A stretch of 62,752 nucleotides of DNA from Sphingorhabdus sp. Alg239-R122 (GTDB lineage: Bacteria > Pseudomonadota > Alphaproteobacteria > Sphingomonadales > Sphingomonadaceae), in the NCBI RefSeq assembly GCF_900537065.1, contig NZ_UNRC01000010.1:1-62752 (forward strand). Direction: 5' to 3'. Shown piece after piece: positions 44,904-53,540 of the stretch. The notes under the pieces were generated by a model. That model searched no databases and was not told where the DNA came from. It saw only the letters and a list, made by a program, of their open reading frames with translations. Position 1 is the first letter of the stretch. Every line of letters starts with the position of its first letter. The translations under genes were made by a program, and so were the position numbers.

Positions 44904-45584
44904 ATGGTTCCCCTTTCGTTCGCAGGGCATGATTTTTTGGCGCATAGTGATGCGGCGTTATACTGGCCTGCGCATCGTGCACTGCTTGTGGCAGACCTGC
45001 ATCTGGAAAAGGCGAGCTGGTATGCCGGCTATGGACAGATGCTGCCGCCTTATGACAGCCGCGCAACAATGGAACGACTGGAATCCATCATCGATGAAAC
45101 GGGTGCAGAAACGATCTATTGTCTGGGTGATAATTTCCACGACAGCGCTGGTGAAGACAGGCTGGAACCTGTGGCGGCGAAGCTGTTACAAAAGTTGACG
45201 GCTCGGACCGGCTGGTATTGGGTCAACGGTAATCACGACACGGCACTGGCGGGGCGCTGGGGCGGCAATGTCGTGCGGGAGATGCAGGTGGATGGAATCA
45301 TGCTGCGTCATGAAGCGGAACCGGGTTTTGCTGGCGCGGAAATGTCGGGCCATTATCACCCCAAATTTCGTTTGCGCGGTCGGGGCCGGTTGGTCGCACG
45401 GCGCTGTTATGTGGCGAGTGAGAGCAAGCTGATATTCCCTGCCTTTGGCGCGCTGACAGGCGGGATGGATGCGGATGATGATGCCATCCGAAAAGTGATG
45501 GGTGCTGCTGCCTGCGCGCTTGTGCCGCTGCGTAAAAAACTGCTCAGATTCCCGCTTCATGGCGTGTCGGAAATGGCCGGTTAA
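44904..45584 (+). CDS. pdeM: ligase-associated DNA damage response endonuclease PdeM
   Basis: Metallophosphoesterase of the ligase-associated repair set. 226 residues: LLVADLHLEKASWYA (metal ligands DLH), ETIYCLGDNFHDSAGEDRLEP (GDNFHD), WYWVNGNHDTALAGR (GNHD), the GHYHPKFRLRGRGR stretch (GHYHP) and a tail AFGALTGGMDADD (family hallmark GALTGG). No clear Shine-Dalgarno precedes the ATG at 44904. The matching helicase is at 38757; ligase and exonuclease are not in the window. Confidence 0.93.
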   Translation: MVPLSFAGHDFLAHSDAALYWPAHRALLVADLHLEKASWYAGYGQMLPPYDSRATMERLESIIDETGAETIYCLGDNFHDSAGEDRLEPVAAKLLQKLTARTGWYWVNGNHDTALAGRWGGNVVREMQVDGIMLRHEAEPGFAGAEMSGHYHPKFRLRGRGRLVARRCYVASESKLIFPAFGALTGGMDADDDAIRKVMGAAACALVPLRKKLLRFPLHGVSEMAG

Positions 45585-45640
45585 CCAGCATCACTCAAAC
45601 CGCTTTCCACACGCACACAAAACGGCTAGGCAGGCGCGCC

Positions 45641-46795
45641 ATGGCAGGATTTGAAATTTTTTCCGCGCATCTGGACGCGCTGGATGGTGAAAGCCGGCGG
45701 CGGAAACTGTCGCCTATCGCGGGGCATGATTTTGCCTCCAATGATTATCTGGGGTTGTCGCGCAGCGCCGATATGCGAGCGATCCTGACAGATGCGGTAG
45801 CGCGCGACGTACCGCATGGCTCGGGTGGGTCGAGGCTGTTGCGCGGCAATCATGCTGAGCATGAGGCGCTCGAAGAGTTTGCGGCGGAGTATTATGGGAA
45901 CGAAGCCGCACTTTATTTCGCCAGCGGATATGCGGCCAATAGCGCGCTGTTTTCGACCCTGCCGCAAAAAAGCGATATTGTCCTCTATGACGAGCGGATC
46001 CATGCCAGTGTGCATGAGGGCATGCGATTATCGCGCGCACAGGGGCAAAGTGTACAGCACAATGATGTGCAGGCTTTTAGCGACGCGATCGCTGTGTATC
46101 GCGGCGCGGGTGGACTGGGCCGTATCTGGCTGGCGGTAGAAAGCCTCTACAGCATGGACGGTGACCGCGCGCCTTTGCCTGAACTTGCAGCGCTGGCCCG
46201 TATACATGACGCAATGCTGGTGATCGACGAAGCGCATGCGACAGGTGTTTTTGGCGAAGGCGGGCGAGGACTGTCTCATGCTTTGCTGGATCGCGAAAAC
46301 CTTGTTGTGCTGCGTACTTGCGGAAAGGCGCTGGGTGCGGAGGGCGGGTTGCTCTGCCTGCCTGCGATACTGCGCGATTTCATGGTCAATCGTGCGCGCG
46401 GCTTCATTTTTTCCACTGCGCCGTCCCCGCTCATGGCGGCTTTGGCGCATGGTGCCATCCGGTATGTAGAAGCCAACCCGCAGTTAACTCAGCGGCTACA
46501 TGCGCTTGTTGCCCATGCTGAGTTGCGGCTTGGTCGTTATTGCCCGGACACAAGGCGGGGTAGCCAGATATTTCCTGTTATCATTGGCGATAATGACCGC
46601 ACCATGAATATTGCCAATGCGCTTCAGGCCGATGGTTTCGATGTGCGCGGCATTCGGCCGCCAACGGTGGCTCCTGGAACTGCGCGGCTGCGTATTTCTA
46701 TTAGCTTGAATGTGGATATGGACAAAGTGGATGCACTGGCGGACAGGCTGGATATATTGTTGGGTAATGATGCCACACAAGGGAGTCATGTATGA
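45641..46795 (+). CDS. bioF: 8-amino-7-oxononanoate synthase
   Basis: PLP enzyme joining pimeloyl thioester and alanine in biotin synthesis. 384 residues: FASNDYLGLSRSADMRAI, HGSGGSRLLRGNHAEHEALE, ALYFASGYAANSALFSTL, LVIDEAHATGVFGEGGRG and PLP lysine in CGKALGAEGG, then IFSTAPSPLMAAL. First gene of bioFDA; the stop overlaps bioD by ATGA-type four bases. Confidence 0.95.
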   Translation: MAGFEIFSAHLDALDGESRRRKLSPIAGHDFASNDYLGLSRSADMRAILTDAVARDVPHGSGGSRLLRGNHAEHEALEEFAAEYYGNEAALYFASGYAANSALFSTLPQKSDIVLYDERIHASVHEGMRLSRAQGQSVQHNDVQAFSDAIAVYRGAGGLGRIWLAVESLYSMDGDRAPLPELAALARIHDAMLVIDEAHATGVFGEGGRGLSHALLDRENLVVLRTCGKALGAEGGLLCLPAILRDFMVNRARGFIFSTAPSPLMAALAHGAIRYVEANPQLTQRLHALVAHAELRLGRYCPDTRRGSQIFPVIIGDNDRTMNIANALQADGFDVRGIRPPTVAPGTARLRISISLNVDMDKVDALADRLDILLGNDATQGSHV

Positions 46796-47436
46796 CGGAC
46801 CGGATGATCGTCACCGGCACCGATACGGATATCGGTAAGACAGTGTTTGCTGCCGCGCTTTTGTCGGCGCTTGATCGCGGTACGGGCAAAGCCGCCTATT
46901 GGAAACCGGTCCAAGCGGGAACCGAACCGGAAACTGATAGCATGGTTGTCCGGCGCCTTTCGGGGGTACAGGATAGCGCGATACTGCCTGAGGCATATGT
47001 GCTTAAAACCCCAGCTTCCCCGCACCATGCCGCCAATATTGAGGGCATGGAAATTAATGCCGAAGCATTGTCGCTACCACAGCATGACGGGCCGTTGGTG
47101 GTGGAGGGAGCCGGCGGCGCATTGGTGCCATTATCAGACAATCTGCTTTATACCGATATGTTTGCGTACTGGGATATTCCGGCGATTATTGTTGCGCGCA
47201 CGGCGCTGGGCACGATCAACCACAGCCTGCTCACGATCGACGCCTTGAATGCGCGCAATGTTCCCATATTGGGCATCGCTTTTGTTGGAGAGCATGCCGG
47301 GGAAAGCGAACGCGTGATATGTGCGATGGGCGGGGTAAGGCATCTGGGGCGACTGCCCATGCTGGACACGCTGGACAAGGCGGCGTTGGATATCGCTTTT
47401 GACACACATTTTGATGTGCAGGATTTTACTGCATGA
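46792..47436 (+). CDS. bioD: ATP-dependent dethiobiotin synthetase
   Basis: Closes the ureido ring of dethiobiotin with ATP and CO2. 214 residues: P-loop VTGTDTDIGKTVFAAAL, AYWKPVQAG, VVEGAGGALVPL and IIVARTALGTINHSLLTIDAL match BioD. Overlaps bioF at its start and bioA at its end by four bases each, so the three are co-translated. Confidence 0.95.
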   Translation: MTDRMIVTGTDTDIGKTVFAAALLSALDRGTGKAAYWKPVQAGTEPETDSMVVRRLSGVQDSAILPEAYVLKTPASPHHAANIEGMEINAEALSLPQHDGPLVVEGAGGALVPLSDNLLYTDMFAYWDIPAIIVARTALGTINHSLLTIDALNARNVPILGIAFVGEHAGESERVICAMGGVRHLGRLPMLDTLDKAALDIAFDTHFDVQDFTA

Positions 47437-48695
47437 GCGCGGCGATCTGGCATCCCTTTACGCAACATGGACTGAAAGAGCCGATTCCCCAAATTGTGCA
47501 CGGCGACGGCGCGCGGCTCTATACTGATGACGGGCGTGAGATTATCGATGCGATATCCAGTTGGTGGGTCAATACCCATGGCCATTGCCACCCACGCATC
47601 ATGGCAGCGATACAGGCGCAGGCGGACAGGCTTGACCAGGTTATCTTTGCCGGATGGACACATGAACCAGCCGAGCGGTTGGCAGATGCGCTTTCTCACG
47701 TGTTGCCGACACCGCTCAGCCATATCTTCTTTTCCGATAGCGGTTCAACGGCGGTCGAGGTTGCACTCAAAATGGCGCTTGGATATTGGCACAACTGCGG
47801 GGAAAAACGGGATCGGATCATCGTGATGGAGAACAGCTATCACGGCGATACGGTAGGCACTATGTCAGTGGGCGCGCGCGGTGTGTTTAACCGGCCCTAT
47901 GCACCACTGTTGTTCGATGTATCTTCCATTCCGTTCCCGGCTGCAGGGCAGGAGCAGGCTATGCTGGATAAACTGGAAAGCCTGTGCGCCCTAAAGCCTG
48001 CCGCATTCATTGTTGAACCGCTGGTGCTGGGTGCGGGCGGTATGCTGATGTACGGGCCCGATATGTTGGCACGGATGCACGCGATCTGTGCAGCGCATGA
48101 TGTGCTGTTCATCGCCGATGAAGTCATGACCGGCTGGGGCCGTACCGGCACGGTGTTTGCATGCGAGCAGGCAGGGATCGTGCCGGATATATCATGCCTG
48201 TCCAAGGGGTTGACAGGCGGCGCCATACCGCTGGCCGTTACAGCGGCACAGAAACGGATTTACGATGCGCATTATAGCCGCGACAAGGCAGATATGTTCT
48301 TCCATTCGAGCAGTTATACCGCCAACCCGCTGGCCTGCGGTGCGGCGCTTGCCAATCTGGCCATCTGGCGCGATGAGCCTGTACAGGTGCGGATTGACAC
48401 GATTATCGCCGCCCATCGCGAGTTTGCAAAGCAAATGACACCGCATATCGGGCGGGATAATATCCGGCAAACAGGAACCATATTGGCGCTCGATTTTGTG
48501 CGTGGGCAAGGTGAAAGCGCATCCTATATGTCAGCGCTGGGGCCGGAGCTTCTGGCCTTTTTCGCCGCGCGCGATGTGCTGCTCCGCCCGCTGGGGAATA
48601 CGGTCTATATCATGCCGCCTTATTGTATTACCGAGGTGGAACTGGCGCGCATTTATGATGCCGTTAAAGCCGCGGCCGAGAGGTTTCTGCAATAG
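47433..48695 (+). CDS. bioA: adenosylmethionine--8-amino-7-oxononanoate aminotransferase
   Basis: Transfers the amino group from SAM to make DAPA. 420 residues, class III aminotransferase: WHPFTQHGLKEPIPQIVHGDG at the N-terminus, SSWWVNTHGHCHPRI, FFSDSGSTAVEVALKMA, IADEVMTGWGRTGTVF and PLP lysine in CLSKGLTGGAIPLAV; the tail has RPLGNTVYIMPPYCIT. Last gene of bioFDA. bioB and any bioC/H are not in the window. Confidence 0.95.
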   Translation: MSAAIWHPFTQHGLKEPIPQIVHGDGARLYTDDGREIIDAISSWWVNTHGHCHPRIMAAIQAQADRLDQVIFAGWTHEPAERLADALSHVLPTPLSHIFFSDSGSTAVEVALKMALGYWHNCGEKRDRIIVMENSYHGDTVGTMSVGARGVFNRPYAPLLFDVSSIPFPAAGQEQAMLDKLESLCALKPAAFIVEPLVLGAGGMLMYGPDMLARMHAICAAHDVLFIADEVMTGWGRTGTVFACEQAGIVPDISCLSKGLTGGAIPLAVTAAQKRIYDAHYSRDKADMFFHSSSYTANPLACGAALANLAIWRDEPVQVRIDTIIAAHREFAKQMTPHIGRDNIRQTGTILALDFVRGQGESASYMSALGPELLAFFAARDVLLRPLGNTVYIMPPYCITEVELARIYDAVKAAAERFLQ

Positions 48696-48802
48696 ACAGT
48701 GCGCAAAAATTCAACTGCACCTTGTGTTCATGGCGCCGAGATCGCTATATTCGCAATCTTCGCACCGGCATGACGGGCAACCCATAAGAGGACAGTCGCC
48801 AA

Positions 48803-50662
48803 GTGGTTGATTCATTAATGGTAAAAATTGCGCTGATTGGCGCACTCGGCATTGGTGCGCAATGGGTCGCATGGCGCACAGGGCGGCCTGCCATCGCGCT
48901 GATGCTGATTGTCGGCATTATTGCGGGACCGGTGCTTGGAATTATTGACCCTGAGCGCGATTTCGGGACATTGCTGGAACCGATAATAAAGCTCGCCGTG
49001 GCGGTGATACTGTTCGAAGGCGGGCTAAGTCTCAACTTCAAGGACCTGCGGCATGCAGGCTGGGCTGTGATGCGGCTTGTGGTTATTGGCGTACCGGTGG
49101 GTTGGGTGCTGGGCACAGCGGCGGCACATTATGGCGCAGGGCTATCATGGGAAGTGTCCGCGCTGTTTGGCGGCATCATGGTGGTCACCGGGCCTACAGT
49201 CATTGGTCCGATGCTACGCAACCTGCGCGTAAGCCCCCGGGTGCGCGACATTTTGAAATGGGAAGGGATTGTAAACGATCCTATCGGTGCCCTACTCGCG
49301 GTCGCGATCTATGCCTATATCACCTATGAGGGCGCAGCTGCGGATGTGTACACTATTGGCCTGGACGTACTGGCGGCCAGTTTTGTTGCGGGCGTGCTCG
49401 GTGCTGCGCTGGGCTATGCGCTGACCTGGCTTTTCCCTCGCGGCTATGTGCCTGAATACCTCAAGGCACCTTTCCTGCTGATCACTGTGATTGCGGGCTT
49501 TGTTCTTGCCGATATCATCAAGCATGAAACTGGCCTGATTACTGTCACCATAATGGGTGTCGTAATGGCTAACCGGCCCATTTATTCGAGCCAGACCCTA
49601 CACCGCTTTAAGGAAGACCTGTCGGTGCTTCTTATCTCCGGTGTGTTCGTGCTGCTTTCGGCGACGCTTGACTGGGAAACGGTACAGGCCTTCCAGGTAC
49701 GGTTCGTGGTCTTCCTTATATTGCTGCTTTTCCTCGTGCGCCCGCTCACCATATTGATAAGTCTGTTCTTGAGTTCCGTGCCCTGGCGCGAACGTTTCTT
49801 TATCGCCTGGATTGCTCCGCGCGGTATCGTGGCGGTAGCGATTACCGGGCTTTTTGCACTGCGCATGGTCGATTACGGCATACCTGATGCAGAGGCTCTT
49901 GTGCCGCTCAGTTTTGCAGTGGTGATTGTCACCATATTTGCGCACGGGTTTTCCGCCAGCTGGTTTGCACGGTTCCTTGATATTGAAGAAGGCAAGAGCG
50001 ATGCCATCATGATTGTTGGCTCGAACAGCTGGACAGTAGAGCTGGCGGCGTTCCTCAAATCACTCAAATATGAAGTGACGATTGCGGATACAGGCAAGTT
50101 CGCCCTGCGCCGTGCGAAACGCCGCGAAATAGATGTCTATGATGGAGATTTCCTGGACGAAGCGCATAATGACAATGTTGATTTGGGTAATTTTCAGCAC
50201 CTGATCGCCGCGACGGACAATGACAGCTATAACCAGCTGCTCAGTTCCGATCTTGGCCCTGAAATGGGTTATGAGCAGATCAGCCTGCTTGCCACCGACA
50301 AGAAAGATGCAAAGCGTGGGCCAGGGCGCGGTCGCGTGCTGACCGAAAGCGGTGCAACATTTACCGAGCTTGTCGACCGCGCTCGCGAGGGATGGAAGTT
50401 CAGCAAAACACGTCTAACAGAAAAATTTACTTACGAAAATTACCGCGAGAATCTGGGGCTTGGCGAAGAGCCGATTGCAGTGATGAAGCCTGACCGGCGC
50501 CTGCTCTTCTTTTCCACTGAAGCACGGCCCTTTATCGAGGAAGGTGATGCAATTATTGGTTTTGTTGCGCCGGAATCCCCTGAAAAGCGCAAGGCAGCGT
50601 ATCAGGAAGCAAAAGCGATGCCATTAATGGGTAATCCCGATCCAGAAGGATCGGAAGCCTAA
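48803..50662 (+). CDS. CPA1-type sodium/proton antiporter with C-terminal regulatory domain
   Basis: 619 residues. GTG start with AGAGGAC about ten bases upstream; an internal ATG at 48818 is possible. About 12-13 membrane spans to residue 390: LIVGIIAGPVLGIIDP, VTGPTVIGPMLRNLR, WEGIVNDPIGALLAV (the ND ion-binding pair), APRGIVAVAITGLFALRM. A cytosolic TrkA-N-like domain follows (SDAIMIVGSNSWTVELAAFLKSL, with FQHLIAATDNDSYNQLL), suggesting nucleotide regulation of exchange. The ion specificity is inferred from family. Confidence 0.9.
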   Translation: MVDSLMVKIALIGALGIGAQWVAWRTGRPAIALMLIVGIIAGPVLGIIDPERDFGTLLEPIIKLAVAVILFEGGLSLNFKDLRHAGWAVMRLVVIGVPVGWVLGTAAAHYGAGLSWEVSALFGGIMVVTGPTVIGPMLRNLRVSPRVRDILKWEGIVNDPIGALLAVAIYAYITYEGAAADVYTIGLDVLAASFVAGVLGAALGYALTWLFPRGYVPEYLKAPFLLITVIAGFVLADIIKHETGLITVTIMGVVMANRPIYSSQTLHRFKEDLSVLLISGVFVLLSATLDWETVQAFQVRFVVFLILLLFLVRPLTILISLFLSSVPWRERFFIAWIAPRGIVAVAITGLFALRMVDYGIPDAEALVPLSFAVVIVTIFAHGFSASWFARFLDIEEGKSDAIMIVGSNSWTVELAAFLKSLKYEVTIADTGKFALRRAKRREIDVYDGDFLDEAHNDNVDLGNFQHLIAATDNDSYNQLLSSDLGPEMGYEQISLLATDKKDAKRGPGRGRVLTESGATFTELVDRAREGWKFSKTRLTEKFTYENYRENLGLGEEPIAVMKPDRRLLFFSTEARPFIEEGDAIIGFVAPESPEKRKAAYQEAKAMPLMGNPDPEGSEA

Positions 50663-50680
50663 TCAATATGCGCAGGTGAA

Positions 50681-51358
50681 TCAGTTGCGCGCGCCAAAAA
50701 GCGCGCTGCCGACACGTATATGCGTTGCCCCAATTTTTACGGCTGCTTCAAAATCAGCTGACATGCCCATGCTGAGCAGGGGTAATCCATGCACCTTCGC
50801 TTTTTGGGCGAGCAGTGCAAAATAAGGGGATGGCTCCAGATCCAGGGGCGGCACACACATCAAGCCCTGCACAGGGACGCCGTGTTTTTCGCAAAGCGTA
50901 AGCAAACCCGGTAAATCCGCAATGCCACAACCGCCTTTTTGCTCTTCCTCACCAATATTAATTTGAATGAAACAGGGCACAGACCGGTTGGCTTTCTGCA
51001 TGGCTTTGCCAAGTGCTTTCACCAGTGATGGGCGGTCAACCGAGTGTATCACGTCGAACAGTGCGATAGCCTCATCGGCTTTGTTCGATTGCAGCTGACC
51101 AACCATGTGCAATTCAATGTCGGAATATTCGGCGCGCAGTTCAGGCCATTTTTCGGCAGCCTCTTGCACACGGTTTTCCCCGAAAAGCCGGTGTCCTTCC
51201 CCAAGCAACGGGAGGATTTCTTCCGCCATCCTGGTTTTCGAAATGGCGATAAGAGAAATATTTTCATTCTCCCGTCCGGCCAATGCGGCGGCTTTGTCCA
51301 TTGCCCGTTCTACAGTTTCCAGAGAGGTAGGCGCATTTTCATCTTGTATATCGTCCAT
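50681..51358 (-). CDS. YggS family pyridoxal-phosphate homeostasis protein
   Basis: PLP-binding protein affecting vitamin B6 and amino acid balance. 225 residues: ISLIAISKTRMAEEILPLL (PLP lysine in SKT), LFGENRVQEAAEKWPEL, ELHMVGQLQSNKADEAI, IQINIGEEEQKGGCG, GLMCVPPLDLEPSPYF and LSMGMSADFEAAVKIGATHIRVGSALFG. ATG at 51358 has no clear site; a later ATG (51301) is possible. It faces the ThiE-like gene, start to start 23 bases. Confidence 0.93.
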   Translation of the reverse strand: MDDIQDENAPTSLETVERAMDKAAALAGRENENISLIAISKTRMAEEILPLLGEGHRLFGENRVQEAAEKWPELRAEYSDIELHMVGQLQSNKADEAIALFDVIHSVDRPSLVKALGKAMQKANRSVPCFIQINIGEEEQKGGCGIADLPGLLTLCEKHGVPVQGLMCVPPLDLEPSPYFALLAQKAKVHGLPLLSMGMSADFEAAVKIGATHIRVGSALFGARN

Positions 51359-51381
51359 GGGGAGCGGCTATAAGGGGTGCC

Positions 51382-51981
51382 ATGCCGTCCTGCCAGAAAA
51401 AGCTGCAACAGATCCGCGAAAATTTGCCGCGGTTATGGTTGTTGACCGATGCGCGCAATGATGCAGTGCTGGAAAAGGCTATGGGGAACCTGCCCAAGGG
51501 CTCGGGGATAATATTCCGGCATTATCATATGCAGGATGCGGCAAGATATGCGCGTTTTCAAAAGTTGCAGGTCGAGGCAGAAGGCCATGGCCATATCATG
51601 ATTTTGTCAGGGGATGTTCTCAATGCGCGGCAATGGAATGCAGGCGGCATTTATGGTCCGCCTGACCGCCTGATAGAGGGGGATGACTTGCTAAAGCTCG
51701 CAACGGTGCATGATAAGGATGAAATGGCGCGCGCAGATAATGCGGGCGTGGATGCGGTATTTATATCGCCGGTATTTCCTACCCGCAGCCATGTAGACAC
51801 GGTGCATCTGGGCGTATCAGGATTGGCCCGGTTGGCAAAATCGGCACCATGTCCGGCAATAGCATTGGGCGGAATGACAGCACAGAATTATGCGAAGCTC
51901 CCGCTTGGACTGGTCCATGGATGGGCCGCAATTGATGGACTGTCCCGTGGGATTACGGCTGAAATAAAAAAGGGACCTTGA
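51382..51981 (+). CDS. ThiE/TenI-like thiamine phosphate synthase family protein
   Basis: 199 residues, slightly short for ThiE. The TIM barrel is visible: LWLLTDARNDAVLEKAM, GSGIIFRHYHMQDA, ATVHDKDEMARADNAGVDAVFISPVFPTRSH (the VFISPVFPT core), LGVSGLARLAKSAPCPAIALGGMTAQN. In ThiE the strand reads GPVFPTxTK; here SPVFPTRSH differs at the phosphate-binding turn, so it may be a TenI-like relative rather than true ThiE. ATG preceded by GGGG. The terminator of the next gene overlaps its 3' end. Confidence 0.8.
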   Translation: MPSCQKKLQQIRENLPRLWLLTDARNDAVLEKAMGNLPKGSGIIFRHYHMQDAARYARFQKLQVEAEGHGHIMILSGDVLNARQWNAGGIYGPPDRLIEGDDLLKLATVHDKDEMARADNAGVDAVFISPVFPTRSHVDTVHLGVSGLARLAKSAPCPAIALGGMTAQNYAKLPLGLVHGWAAIDGLSRGITAEIKKGP

Positions 51982-51990
51982 AGGCCCCTT
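51966..51990 (-). terminator. Rho-independent terminator for the 52015-52764 gene
   Basis: Read on the minus strand AAGGGGCC / GGTCCCTT form an 8-base stem (one mismatch) followed by TTTTT. It lies about 25 bases after the stop of the minus-strand gene and overlaps the last codons of the ThiE-like gene. Confidence 0.75.
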
Positions 51991-52014
51991 GAATGAAATG
52001 CGTGTAAAGATGAC

Positions 52015-52764
52015 CTAGAAGCGGAACTGTGTTCCAACATACACGGCCTGACTATCCTTTTGCTCATCGGTCAGCGGTGCAAGGCGATCCCGCTCATTGC
52101 GAATCCGCACACCAGCAGTTACGTCCAGATTGCGGGTCAGTTTGTATTTACCGCCAACATCGACTGTATAGCCTGCCTCACCATCAAAGGTGCGCGGTGT
52201 GCTGCCTGGACGCGAAGTGGCATCCAGCTCAACGTTAGGCCGGAAACGGCTTGGCTTGCCATTGGTTTTCGATTTTACAGGAGAACGTATTGCGCCCAGG
52301 TCCGGCATATCAATATTGCGTACTTCATTGGGAAGAGCGAATTTCTGCCAACCCTTGGCAACGCCTAGACTGTAGGCAGTTTTTGTAATGCGAACGGGTG
52401 TTGCCGTACTGCCTTTGCCGGCCAGCTTGTCAATCGCCAGTTTGGGCCGGATATTAACGGCCTTTGCCGTTTCCGTATTGACGCGAACGGCAACTGTTAC
52501 TGCGCGCGGCGCTGCGTTATTTGCATCGGTTGCGGGTGTGAAACGGAAATTCTGGCGTTTGTTCAGGGCACTGAAACTAAGATCAGCTGCCAGTTTTGGA
52601 TCAACCGAAGCCGGAGTGAAAGATCCGATGTTGCCCGCTGCGTTCAGAGAAACGGGCTGCGAGTCGATACCACCCGATACTGCCATGCCAATTGACGGAA
52701 TCAACGCAGATGCGCCGATTACAAGCGCTCCCCCCGTCAAAAACATCCGTTTCAAGGTTGACAT
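52015..52764 (-). CDS. uncharacterised exported protein, probable outer-membrane beta-barrel
   Basis: 249 residues, function not recognised. N-terminal export signal (STLKRMFLTGGALVIGASALIPSIGMAVSG, ending near MAVSG). A long region rich in Ala/Thr/Asn (about 50-150) is followed by basic, beta-like strands (AGYTVDVGGKYKLTRNLDVTAGVRI, AVYVGTQFRF). It ends in QFRF; a terminal aromatic (F) after alternating hydrophobics is the BAM recognition signal of outer-membrane barrels. It has its own strong terminator and a dedicated upstream region. Conserved in sphingomonads as hypothetical. Confidence 0.65.
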   Translation of the reverse strand: MSTLKRMFLTGGALVIGASALIPSIGMAVSGGIDSQPVSLNAAGNIGSFTPASVDPKLAADLSFSALNKRQNFRFTPATDANNAAPRAVTVAVRVNTETAKAVNIRPKLAIDKLAGKGSTATPVRITKTAYSLGVAKGWQKFALPNEVRNIDMPDLGAIRSPVKSKTNGKPSRFRPNVELDATSRPGSTPRTFDGEAGYTVDVGGKYKLTRNLDVTAGVRIRNERDRLAPLTDEQKDSQAVYVGTQFRF

Positions 52765-53076
52765 AATAAATCCATTTTCCCTGTATTACCGATCTGTCAT
52801 AGCAGATTTTTCAGGTGAATCATGCTTTATGCCAGCAAGAATCGCTTTTCTTTCCGCATTGTTGCATGATTCACACATTCATTCGTGCCATCCGTACGGA
52901 ATATTATAGCGGCAAACATGAATTGGCGATTTATGGTCAGCGCCGGTTCAGCATGCACCCCTTAGCCGTTGGCCGCATAGAGCGATTTATATGACGCGCA
53001 AACACGAGCAAAGGCTTGCCCCTGCCCGCAAAGCATTTATAGATGGCCCGAACAACGATTTATAAGGAAGTCTTTC
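52765..53076. other. 312-base divergent intergenic region, no gene seen
   Basis: Lies between the divergent outer-membrane-like gene (minus) and the DUF3576 lipoprotein (plus). I see no supportable coding frame. The minus-strand gene has GGATTTATT directly before its ATG; the plus-strand gene has AAGGAAG before its ATG and a promoter-like pair at 53016-53043. Several short AT-rich stretches (ATTTATA) repeat but no clear operator or small-RNA gene is visible. Confidence 0.5.
53016..53043 (+). promoter_or_regulatory. candidate promoter of the DUF3576-leuS operon
   Basis: TTGCCC (53016-53021) and TATAGA (53038-53043) with a 16-base spacer resemble a sigma-70 promoter. AAGGAAG and the ATG at 53077 follow 20-30 bases later. 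Confidence 0.35.
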
Positions 53077-53517
53077 ATGCCACAGCCCATCAGGCTCCGT
53101 TCCGTAATTCTTGCTATTTCCGCTGCAACGCTTGTTACCGCCTGTGGTGGTAAAGAGCGGGCGGCACCGGATGTCGCGGCATCCAGAGTCACGACAATTG
53201 GCGTGAACAGCTATTTATGGCGTGCTTCGCTGGACGCGCTTTCCTTTATGCCGCTGCTTCAGGCGGATAGTGCGGGCGGCGTTATCGTGACCGACTGGTA
53301 TGCGAATCCAAGCAACCCGGGTGAGCGTATGAAAGTTACTGTATCGATTCTTGACCAGGACTTGCGGGCAGATGCACTTCGTGTTGCGGCTTCACGCCAG
53401 GTTGCGCAGGGCGGAACATGGGTGGATGCACCAGTCAAGGCGGCGACTGTCCAGAAACTGGAAGAGATTATCCTGACCAAGGCCCGTGACCTGCGCCTCA
53501 GCGCCGTTGACGGCTAA
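53077..53517 (+). CDS. DUF3576 lipoprotein
   Basis: 146 residues: signal peptide (PQPIRLRSVILAISAATLVTA) with lipobox VTAC. GVNSYLWRASLDALSFMPLLQADSAGG and VIVTDWYANPSNPGERMKVTV define DUF3576, an alphaproteobacterial outer-membrane lipoprotein family of unknown function that commonly precedes leuS. Strong AAGGAAG before the ATG. Probably the first gene of a DUF3576-leuS-lptE-holA operon. Confidence 0.88.
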   Translation: MPQPIRLRSVILAISAATLVTACGGKERAAPDVAASRVTTIGVNSYLWRASLDALSFMPLLQADSAGGVIVTDWYANPSNPGERMKVTVSILDQDLRADALRVAASRQVAQGGTWVDAPVKAATVQKLEEIILTKARDLRLSAVDG

Positions 53518-53540
53518 GTCCAAATATCGGGGCAAAATAG

